This document shows positions 8,605-20,600 of a stretch of DNA of 25,016 bases, one piece after another. Both the position numbers and the translations under genes were made by a program. Origin of the DNA: Mnemiopsis leidyi (lineage: Eukaryota; Ctenophora; Tentaculata; Lobata; Bolinopsidae); the NCBI GenBank assembly GCA_000226015.1, contig JH153265.1:257259-282274 (forward strand). The letters run 5' to 3'. The stretch's first letter is position 1; every line of letters starts with the position of its first letter. Below the pieces are notes generated by a model. It ran no database searches. It saw only the letters and a list, made by a program, of their open reading frames with translations, and was not told the DNA's origin.

Positions 8605-11600
8605 CTGAGGAGTTACAATTCGGGAGTTATAGAGTCACTATAATTAATCTAGTTACTAGAGTAGCTCTATAATTATTTATTAGGGAACTAAACTGACAGC
8701 TTATCTTATTCTCACTGAGCTACAATAATCACGTTTAGATAGAGTACCGACGTATTATGATCAACTCCATGATTTGAAAGTACACAGTTTATCGACCTGC
8801 ACCTACCTGTGGAGGTGAATTATCGAACACAACCGCCTCCCTTACAACCGCTTGGGATCTGGCTCTAGCGTCAGGTGTGGACAGTTCCTCGGGCGCAACT
8901 CGCGGTCTCGAGCGTGTTATCTGCAGTTTTGCTTTCTTTTCACCGTCTATAACCACTGGTTTGTTGTAAACTCCTGAGTAGGGCTGGGTTAGTGGTGAAC
9001 TAATAAAAGTACAAGTACTAGGTATAGACTATATAGTTTGTAGTAGTTCGTACTAAGAATTCTTAGTACTTCCTTCTTTTGATGTTCGACTATATTCTTA
9101 TAGTTAGTAGGAGTAGGTAACCCAAAAGTAACCACAATTATATCTTTTGATGACATCTATGTATTACGAAAACCTTTAGCAAAGAAGTCCGCAACAGCGG
9201 TGAAGGGATCCGGAGCGTTTTCGACACTTCTAAAGAATTGTTGATCCAGGTTTTCTATCTGAAAGAGAGACCACGTGGTTGATAAAATACAAGGTGATGA
9301 AACGTCTTATTGCTCGGCCTCAGAATTCAGATTCCTCAGAAATACTTGATAAAAGAAATAGATAAAGAACCTGATCTAGAGACTTGAGATGTTCGAGTGT
9401 CTGTCTGTTGTCTTGTGAGAAATACTTAATAAAAGAAATAGTTAAAGAACCTGATCTAGAGACTTGAGATGTTCGAGTGTTTGTCTGTTGTCTTGTGAGA
9501 AATACTTGATAAAAGTAATAGTTAAAGAACCTGATCTAAAGACTTGAGATGTTCGACTGTCTGTCTGTTGTCTTGTGAGAAATGCTTAATAAAAGAAATA
9601 CTTGATAAAAGAAATAGTTAAAGTACCTGATCTAAAGACTTGAGATGTTCGAGTGTCTGTCTGTTGTCTTGTGAGCAGACAGGACAGTCTTCCTCCAGAT
9701 CTGCTAACTCTTCGAAACACTGCCGGAATGTCGGATTAGCTGGGAATTACACGTCAACATACCGGGATCAGATGTTAAATTTTATTACAATATTACCAGG
9801 GTATTACACGTACCGCACAATGGATATACACATGTCAGTACACAAATGTTTCAATAAAAGTGCGAACGACTTTACTGTAACAGCAATGACATAGCAGACA
9901 TTCATGACTATTTCTATTCGAACTAATATTCTAGACAAAGTCGTCTCTTAGGTCCACAAGCTCATTCAGCATACGTGACGTTCTTTCCAAGCAGTGGAGG
10001 CTAAGATTACAACCATTACAGCTAAAACAAGTCTGGATAATCCCCAAAGTAAGAGATATTGAAGACAATCGCGTCTTGTTAATAAAACCAGACCAAATAT
10101 CATAGAGCTGGTAGGTAGTTACCACAGTAACTAGACCATCGCCAAGCAGGTCTGGTGGCTCCGAATAAACGACGTTTATTTCACCACCTAACTGAGATAG
10201 ACTTGTCATAATGGTCACTTGTAAATTTATACTAGGAAACATTAGGAAACACCTCGTTCTCTGGATTTCGTTTTCTGGATTTTTACCTTACATTTTCCCT
10301 ACCACGTTTAGTGCTTATTACTTCAGAGCCGCGTATATTCTTCACAATTGTTGGGTTTAGTATTTTTTAAATATTCGACTGTACACTTTCATATAATCAT
10401 TATACTTGTTGTTGGAATAGGACACTCTGCAATGAATACGCAAAAAGGGCACTCTTTCAAATCTTTATTATAAAAAGATATATCACGAATGTAATTTAAG
10501 CACCTGCTTCATAATTTTTGACATAACTGTGCAACATTTATGAAGGTTTATTACCTGCCATCTACTGGATAAATAAATGTCATTAATTTGTTATGAAGTT
10601 AAAAGATGTTACAACCTTCAAAATTAATTTAATCTATTAAGCCAGTTCAGATAGACAGATAACAGGTGTTTTACCTTCTGAAATATTGCTATATATGCAG
10701 TTAGTTTCTAATTTGTTAAAAAGAAGATGCTAACATTCGTTACAGTTCTATTCATAACGAATATTTCGAAGTACCTACATTAAATTCTGTGAATTCTTCG
10801 TTTTTGTTAAATCTTTTTTCGAGTGAAACTGTTCATTGTTAACTTGCAGCTGTTAATAAGTCAACCTTCGATTTTTACGATTTTATTATTTTCAAGTAAG
10901 TTAAAAAATTCGACTTTGTGAACCTCGTTACCTAATGAAGTCGCAATAGTCATCAAGAATACTTTTAATAAGCTAGCAAAAATACAGAATACTTTTTAAG
11001 AAGTTAATTCATACAACAAAATGTGAACAAAGATATATCTATAAATAGATATATAAGACATATATATAGATATATTAGACATATATGTCTAATATATCTA
11101 TATATATATAAGACATATATATATATATGTTTGGCGGAATAAAAGCCATTATGCAGGCAGAAAGTGAAGTTTTGATTGGAAGTTGCCTCTCATCGATCAT
11201 TTCAACATAAAGCATGGCTCCAGGAGCCGAGTCAACTCCACTCCACAACACTTAATTCATATCATTGCTTTGTTTCATCTTTGTGAAATCTTTGTCAATT
11301 CTAATGAGATTGAATGATAATATATATTACGACGCCGATAAACAAAAGCTAGAAAAATCTATTCTTGGATAATGCAGAAACTTATCATTTTCAGTTGCTT
11401 TACTTGGTCTATTAGACACAGATTTTTGAGCAAATCACTCGAAAGAATCAGAGTTTCTGCTTGTCTGCCAACTTTCAACTCTAGGGAAACTTTCCTGACA
11501 AAACTATTGCCGATATAAAAATATTTGTCAATATAGCCACACTAGTACCTGTAAGCCAGTGTTAAATAGACAGTAGATTAGTGTTTAATATACAGTAGAT

Positions 11601-14600
11601 ATGCGTAGATATGCTTCATTACAAAATTACCAATCAATAGAGAACCACGTCCCTCATACATAAAATCTAATAAGAGGTCATGATCGACATAACCATATAA
11701 ATCTGAATATTGTTATCTAATGGGCTCGTTTATGTGTACTTTGGTGGTGAGTGGCTGCGCTGAGTTCAAAGCAAACCGTATTTAATTGTGTTAAGTCCTT
11801 CATATTGTTACAATCGTTTGTGGAAGCTACTTCGGAATGCTATCAGCTGACGCTGTTTTCATCTTTTCTTGTTATGAACAATGAACCCTATAAAGATTGC
11901 TCGAAAGTTAAATACATTCAATGGTATCATGGTATTGTGATAATGTGCTATGATACTATTATTTCGACAGTATGTTATTTTCTAGAACCTTATTCTTTTC
12001 ATCGCCATCTCAAAGTCGACACCCTATGCACTACAGTTACTGTGCACCACAATATGATACTATACAGAAGTACATATTACTTTTAACCGGGTAACCACAT
12101 TAAATTTGTAGAACTTTGTTATAACTTATATAACCAAATAACAATAACAGAAATACTGAACTTTCTTTTTCACTTGTTTACTATAAACAAGTCAACACAA
12201 TTTGTTAACGATACCCTGTGTTAAACTTTAAACTTTAGAGTTCAATGGCCTGCAGTTGATTTAAGGAGCAGCGCAGTGCAAAGTGCTTTACTCTAAAATA
12301 AAAAATTTTAGAACGTCTTTACGTTACAGTTTTACTAATCATTCTTGTTTTCGAGTTTTTATTTTAAACCTCCACTCATAGTCGAGGGTTAAAAAGTTTA
12401 ACTTCATTCTACTGTGTAAAGAAAAATAACTTTACAAAAACTTTTCATCACCTTGATTCGTTTCAAGTTTCCAGGTTTATTTCGGTAATGTCCGTCTAGT
12501 GCATACTTGTACTTGACGTGTCCATGCAGAGATTAGTTCACATGCTAATGTCCTACCGTGATTAACGATTAAGTCATTCTCGTTAATAAGTGTCAAATTC
12601 TAATTTGCAACATTTGCTTAGTTAGTCACTTTTTCATACTTTAATAACGCCGCGAACGCATCTAATATTCGGTCCATCCGCAAAGTTAATTAACACGGCT
12701 ACACGTACGTTTTATTGCATTTTATTGCCGGACTTTATGAGGTATTAACGCAGCAAGTTCCCTGGCACCTTATGTAATACTGCTTCTCCGGGATTATCCT
12801 TGCCTTTACTTTGCCTTACCTACAGCTAGAACATTTTATTGAACTTCTGTTTTAACATACGTTGAGCTCTGCCGAATAAGCTCATTAAGAAACATGAATT
12901 GTTTCTTCGTTTCCTTGCTGACAATGTTAACTTTCTAATTCGAATAGATCTATATCGCACTTCCAGTATGCAATGCAAGGTGTTGCTAACTCGGCTGTTT
13001 ATTTATTTATTTATGTCCCATCTTCAGTTTCTGTGTTTTATTTTAGTTGTTAAATGTAATAGGTTGTTGTATGGATAAACAACTAATAATTTTACCAAAC
13101 ATGAAGTTTAACAGTCAAGTTGTTTTTATCCTTATTGTATCGACTATGATCATCAATTTTATTTTCCCCTCCCTTTCAATTTGATACTTCAGTTTACGAA
13201 GTTATTAAACAGATATCCAGTTTTTTACTTTTTGACGGATTGACACTGGATCTCGCTTACAACCTTAAAATTGAGGACACTTCTTGATTTTGTTTCAACA
13301 CTTATTCGGCAATGTACATCAATTAATTTACAGCAGGTACAAAACTTATTTATCAATTATCAAGTCACAATGCAAGTATTCAACATTTTAGTGTAACTAC
13401 GCATAATCTATATTATATCGATTATATTATCCCTTTATTTGCTTTATTGGCTCTTGTTATGAGCTTTTTAGTCTAGACCAAGTCTAGGCCCGCACTCCTA
13501 CAGGTAGCCCAGAATTATTAACATGATAATTATCGACTCTCTAAGGGAAGAATATGCATAAGCGGTATTAATAGGCTGTCACGGCCGACCTTTGTCAAGA
13601 TAAAAACTCCAATTCAACAATATTTTAACGAATTGTTATCGTTCTGTTTCCTAGCGATCTATAAGCAGTGATAACTTATAAATCAATGCAAAAAACTCCA
13701 TAACTTTGAGCCTGAACAGCATGTCGCGCAAATTTCCAACAAAATTACTTGGCGGTATTTGCTAATTTTCCTAATTTAAATACCTTTTTAATTGAAATTT
13801 AAAAGTCTTACCACTAGCATTAATGTAGTTACCAAGATTAACGGCATTTGGCCATATGAGAAATTGTTAAAGTAATCAAGGATTTTGTTTCCGGAGAGAG
13901 TAAAATACTGTACCAATTGACGAGACGCGATGAGAAAATGACGTCATAGTTTTGTAGACTTAGAAATTTGACTTCAATACGAAGCAACAATTATACTACA
14001 ATAGAATCCCCGGGATCACGCCTATTAGAGTTACAAAAGTCAACTTACGTAGATGTCTACTTACTTGAAGTAGTCTATCTACTTGAAACTTAATCAAAAC
14101 TACTTACTTGAAACTTAATCTAAGACAACATTTGAAATCCCTAAACTTAAAGATTTTCATAACAGCTTAAAAAGTCCGGGATTTTCGCTCATTACAGATA
14201 AACGGATGAATTTTCCGGGGAGCCCAAACTTCATGAAACTGACTAGCTGCCTTTGGACTTCACAGTTACGTCAAACCACGGTCACGTCAAGGCTCAAGCC
14301 ATCCATCACGCCATCACGGTTATTACATTTATTATTCTGATATTGACATTTTGATAAAAGGTACATTGTTTTGCGTCAATAGGTACCATTCCTTTACGCA
14401 CAATGACGGAAATATTCCACCTTTAAATACCGTGTTAACTCAAACTTTCTTCAATTCTGGTAGCCGTGTCACACTTTTAGTAGATATCACTTTACTTAGA
14501 GTAGTAATTTAAAACAACAGTACTGAGTACTTCATATTATGTTCATGAGGTGGTAAGTACACCTCAGTATAATATAAGGTAATAGTCGTGTATCGTCCAC

Positions 14601-17600
14601 TTTACTCATTTAAACCCCCTTCTTTTCCTCGCTGTTTACATTGGTCAATGTATAGGTACAAAATATAGTTAAAAAAAGACGTTACTGATATCCTTAATCG
14701 TCGTTGTATTCTATTCCATATCCACCTTTGTTTTTCGTCGTTTACCAAGTTGCCCAATTGCGAGCCTTATTAAATTTTGTGTCTTTCGTATTTTTTGTTC
14801 AATTGAGTCAAATATACTTCTTTGATAAAAATTTCAAATCAAATAACAGTACTGATAAATATGTTCCTTAGTCCTTAAGCCAACATTTCTCTCAAGACTT
14901 ATAACTATTGATTGGCATCACAATGGAACAATTATCGTCACAACCTATTGTAACGGTTTCCTTCGCAGTGTCTACCCACTTTCTTGATGAGACCTACTTT
15001 TCATTTAGTTAAAACAGTTATATTGATTCAAAGTTTTGTTTTTGTGTGCTTTAGTGCGTTATCAGATATAATTTAGCAGCCGTGGCTCTATACACTGCCT
15101 GCAGCCTTTTGAATGCGCCTTGACAAATTTTAGCGGACATTTAAAAGTTAATCTCATAGTTTAACTTAGTCTGCACAATCAGCAACCTCTGTTTTTCAGC
15201 AACGACTAAACATGCCGCCGTGAATATCCCCTATTTCCTAAGTGTTAACTAAAGTATCTCGGCACCATAAGTCTTCTATCTCTTTATTTTCTTTTCGAGT
15301 CTGATTTAAGCTATGTAAACTCCATTTAACTCTCTTTGTCTCCAAATTTCAAACAAATCAAACAAAAACAAACATAAAAATCTTGCTTCACGAGGGCGAC
15401 AATCGTGCCAATATGGTTTTATTAAATCACGAATTGAAAGTTCATACTATCTTAAATGTTTTGTAGCCGCGACAAGTGAAAATAAATGAATCGGAATTCT
15501 GGAAAACTAATTATTTCGAAGAACTGAAATATTTCTATTGAATCATTCATCTAAGATGACAAACTTTTTAACAATGACCAACTGTTACATCCGTAATACG
15601 AAACCGTAAAAGAATGTAGTTTTCAAGGTGCTTCAACAGTTTTTAAACGATGCTTATTTCGACTCAGCTGCAAATTTCACGTTATTCATCTTCCTTGATT
15701 ATATTTAGCAGGTTTTTATTGTCTAGGATATTTTCATGAGTCTTGGATCACGTTTTGTATTCACTAAGTAAAAGTATTTTATATTTTTATCATAAAAAAT
15801 TGTCTCGGCTGAGAACTGATTATACTTTATCGGGGTTGCTTCTAACAGTCTGTATTATCTTCGATTAAATCTTTAAAGAAATTTGTTCTTATCGAATCAG
15901 CAAATTTTTCAATACGATGAGTAATTAAGGGTGACTTTAAAAAACAAATTTGATTTAGCTGGCTGAGGTTTTCTCAGTATTCTCAGGCTGAGATCTAATT
16001 AGATATAAGATATACACTATGACTTATCGGGGCACGACTCTTGTAGAAGTCTAGAATTGAATTCGGATTGTTTGATCATATTGTTTGATCATATTGTTTG
16101 ATCATATCTGACCATTGTTGAGTTGCTACTTGCTACTTCGTCAGAAATAACTAATTGTTGAAATGTTTTTTTAGATCAGCTAATTCCACTGCACTTTTAC
16201 CCAATCAAAAGATTAGTGTCTTATAAATGATATCTGAACCTAGTTAACTGGTCCTTAACTTCTCGTTTTGAACTATTGCCATGACTCTTCACCTGTTTTT
16301 GTTTATGTTTCGTTGCGTTCATGAAACGTGGCCTTCTCTTTAGTGATGATGATGCTCCAGGTTTCCTTTGAGTATGCTTCGGAATGTGGTTATGATGCCT
16401 TAAACTGGTCTTAGATTCGAATTCCAATGGGAAAATGAGTGAGAGTGCAGTCACAGTGCTGAGACAGTGCTGCGAGAGTGCCGTCATAGAGCCGCCACAG
16501 TGCCATTGGTATTCGGATGTATAACCCTAAAGACAAACCCTGACCAAAACTGATTTTTTTGCGACTTTCCGTCCATGATAATAACTAACAAACTTAAACA
16601 TGTTCAGGAAGATGAATAACACTTCCAGCTCCGTATACAGCCCAGACCCTCTTAACTCTGTTGTCAAAAACTCCTCCAATCATCTCCCTGATGTCTTCAA
16701 CGCCACACACCACAACCCAGAAGTCTACAACCCACATGTCAAGCTCTACCCAGACTACCCAGGCATACAGACCCCGTACACCGCTCTAGACAACACACTG
16801 GGAACTCTCCTTCTTCTCTGCACATTAGTAGGGATACCGGGTAACCTCCTGGGTCTCCGCTTCTTCTCCTCCCAGACCAAGAAAGACAGGGTCACCCTCC
16901 TTTACATAGTCATCTGTAGTGTTGACATAGTCACTTCCGTCTCCCATCTTCCTGTAGCTGTTGCCTTGTTCAGGGACAGGAAGCCGGGGGTCTTCGACAG
17001 TTATCTGTTCTGTGCACTGTGGGAGATCCTCTTCACTGTTCTTCAGAAGATGTCAATATTTCTCGTGCTCCTAATCAGTACTTCCCGGACTATCTCCATA
17101 TTGAAGCCCTTCTACAAGATTGAGATGAGGACTATGATGATTGTAGTGTTGGGGTATCTGGTGGTTCTCCTTATCATCCCTGTGCTCCAGCGCACTATCC
17201 CAACACTTCGTGGAGAGTTTAAATACTCATGGGATGGAGCGTACTGCTACTACAACTTTGAGATGAAGTTCGAGCATGCCATAAACCTTGCTCTGGTTGG
17301 ACTCCCTCCCATCCTGACCTTTGTCAACCTTCTCATCTGCATCATCCGACTCCACGCTGTCCGCCAGAACTTGACCAGGATTTCCTCGCAGAAATCACAG
17401 AGCGCGGCAGAGTGGAAGTACCACGCCAGCGTCACCATCGTCATGTTCACTGGACTCTTCCTGACGTGCAACCTGCCCCTCTTCATCAACCTCATGCACA
17501 ACATGTCGACAAGTTTCTTTGGGGTTGAGTACCCTGGAGCGTACTTCGGTACCAGATTCATGTTCTGGTACTCCTGGCATATTGCCAAGATGGAGAGCGT

Positions 17601-20600
17601 CGTTGTTAACGCTACACTCAACCCCTTGCTATACTACTGTAGGATGAAAAACTTTAGGTCGTGGTGTAACTGTGTTGTTAGGGGAATAGTTACTGGTGAT
17701 GGGAAGTTGGGATTCAACGTGATGTCTATGTACGGAACAAGCTTGCGTTTCAAGACTAATGCTCGGGATGAAGAGCAAGTGTCTCAGGAGGACTCATTGT
17801 AAAATCAATGAGTAGTTATAGTAGAGACGTTTAATGTAATTTTACAGACTACGGTTATTTTGACTAGCAAACTGTTTAATGTGACTTACTATTCTATAAA
17901 TTTAGCATATCGATCACCCTGTTTATCGTAAAATAAAGGGGCATGTTTAATCTTGGTAAAAACTACACCTTGATTCAGTCGATGTAATGATTAATGTTTA
18001 ATGTTGGTAAAAACTACTCCTTGATTCAGTCGATGTAATGTTTAATGTTTAATGTTGGTAAAAACTACTCCTTGATTTAGTCGATGTAATATTTTGTTCT
18101 TGAACAGTTAAACTGTCAAAGCGTACAATATTTGGATTTCTTTATTTACTCATAAGTTCTTCTTTTGAATCATTATATTGCTTAACAAATTATACTATTT
18201 TGATTTAGATGTAATTTCATTCATTCAATTCATCATAACAGTTATAAAACGTTTTGGAGGAAAACGTTATCTGCAATAACGTACATACTACATACTATGA
18301 AAGCACAATGTCCAGTTATAAATTCCTACATTCTCAGATCTAATTCAACGAAAAATCTCATGTCGGACGCTCCGAGAGTCGCAATGTCAAAATCCCATCA
18401 TCTTAAGTAAGAAGCCATCGTTGAATAACGCACAAGTACGCACCAAATTAATTAATGTTGGTTAAGTGACAGTTCTTTCATACGAAAAAGAACAGTTAAG
18501 TGACACAACCTACGCAACAGAACAGGTGACACAAGATGAACACGTGCTCATAGACACGTGACACAACACACACATGGCAGAACACACGTAACTCATAACA
18601 CGTGACACAAAACACGTGACAAAAACACGTGACACAACACACGTGACACAACATGCGTGACCCTACACACGTGACACAACAAACTGGACACGTGACACAA
18701 CACGTGATACTGAACACGTGACACTACTGACTACACACGTGACACTGAACACGTGACACTGAACACGTGACACTGAACACGTGACACTGAAAACGTGACA
18801 CAAACCTGTTGATGCCAGGAGTGTTTACACAGGAGATGAACCGCAGGGAGGTTAAGTTTCTTTACACACTGTGTACACTTGTTTGTCTGGAAGATAACCG
18901 GCTCTGTCTTCAGCTTCTTTATCTCCTCCCGCATTTTCTGTTCAGGAGTTACAGCGTCAGAATGGGACAATAATCTTGCTTAGAACAAGCAATCAATACT
19001 GTGCAGATACTCATGATACAGTTAAAACAGGCACCTCAGTTACAATAGTGACCTTAGTTATTTAGTTGCAATAGTCTTGAGGATATTAAGAACACTGGCT
19101 GCTCAAGCCTCCACACTAGTCTACTGATCAAAGTTGAAATACTTTTAACTCCACTAAATTATACAACGAATTTGAGTATGTACTAGTATTAATGTCAAGT
19201 ACCTAGCTGAAGATGAGGAAACTGTTTCTATAATAATTTAAGGACGTGTCATTGCCTCCGTGAACGACATAATGTAAGTTTAACTTAACTCCTAATCAAA
19301 CTGCTACAAACTGAGGCAAACAGTTAACAACATTAAGCAACAGTTTAACAAACTTTAAAAATAGCTGACAACAGTTTAACAACAGCTAGTAACAGTTAAA
19401 GCAACTTACAGCTGCTTCTTCAGAGTATTTCTTGATAAGAACTTCATTCTCATTAGTCTGCTCCTCTTCTATTGCTATGTGACGTGTGATGTAGTTCATC
19501 AGGACTGATATGGGTGTTTTAGCGTTCTCTGACAGCGCTTTCACTACCTGCACGATAAGTAGCTAATAGGAGTATGAAGTCAAGTACGATATCTTTGGAT
19601 TATTCAAATTTTCAAAATGGGGGACGGGGGTAGATATTTTTACAAACTAATTGAATTATCTTACGAAGTTACAAAACTTTCTAGTTGTGTAGTTAAATCA
19701 ACTATCGAATTCTCAACTATAGTACGATAAAGTAATTACCTACCATGAGTGGAGGGAGGAGGTTTTTCTGCTCGATGTACTGTAATATCTCTGTCACGTG
19801 ACCTCTACTCTCCTCATCCTCCCGCACAGCAAAGTACCTGAGAGCCTGGACCCAGAGCGAGGCTTCCTCTCCTCCACGTCGCCAACACAGGTCCATTATA
19901 CTCCTGGGGTGATTTGTAAAATAACTACTCGCTTTATAAAAAACTAATCGCTTTATAAAATACTACATGCTTTGTAAAATACTACTTGCTTTTTTGGGGT
20001 CGTTACTTACACTTGGTACTCATAAAACGGGAAGTTGCCGGAGAGTCTTGAGGTGGAAGCACTGGCTCATCCTCAGCTCAAACAGATCAGGTCAACGCAG
20101 ATATTCTAAAATTTCAATATATTCCTATGCAAACCTGGTGCTATTGCTCGACTTATAACTTGAATAAACACGTGCCATATCAAACAGATCACATGACCAA
20201 CTACTTGAGTCACGTGACTTACTTGTACTCGTTGTTTTCACAATAACAATCCAACACGTGCTGGTAGAGTCCTCTCTTCTCGCACAAGATCACTATTCCT
20301 GGCTGAAGTCGGTAGAGTTGCATCAAGAGCAGAGCGTGGTCCGGGTCATATCTGATAATTATTAATTAGTGTTAAAATCATTTGATTATCAGTACTTATT
20401 ACTAGATAAGGACATTGGTTAGAAGACAGTTCGAAAATGATCGGAACCACAAAAAACAGTGCTAGTTCATCAAACATTTCTGTAGTTTAGTCACACTGTC
20501 GTCCAGATATAATTGATTACTGCTTTATAGTTTATTGAGATAACTATTTGATGAGATACGGGATACCTGATATTGATAAGTTTATCGACGGACAGGACAG

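Larger units (their letters stand above)
9720..18805. other. VPS11 RING-splitting intron, 9.1 kb
   Basis: The largest intron in the window. It contains the receptor gene, the E-box array at its 5' end (right side), AT-rich palindromes and short tandem repeats. In 9720-16599 I recognise no other gene, RNA gene or intact transposable element. Open frames are short and scattered among stops. Confidence 0.85.

Noticed and set aside
11751-12086. 111-codon plus-strand frame in the large intron
   Set aside because: No recognisable domain, composition like the surrounding intron, no supporting signals.
16221-16487. 88-codon minus-strand basic frame upstream of the receptor
   Set aside because: Low-complexity Lys/Arg/His/Ser-rich sequence over an AGTGC-type repeat; no family recognised.
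17250-17621. Antisense frames of 123 and 61 codons within the receptor
   Set aside because: Shadows of the receptor coding sequence, which has the clear 7TM pattern on the plus strand.
18496-18717. Cys-rich 73-codon minus-strand frame (CCVTC repeats)
   Set aside because: Translation of the CACGTGAC repeat array; the Cys-Val-Thr pattern comes from the repeat unit.
20030-20100. Possible extra VPS11 exon
   Set aside because: The exons at 20223-20351 and 19744-19903 already join in phase and match the human order with no gap; the stretch also lacks fitting splice sites.
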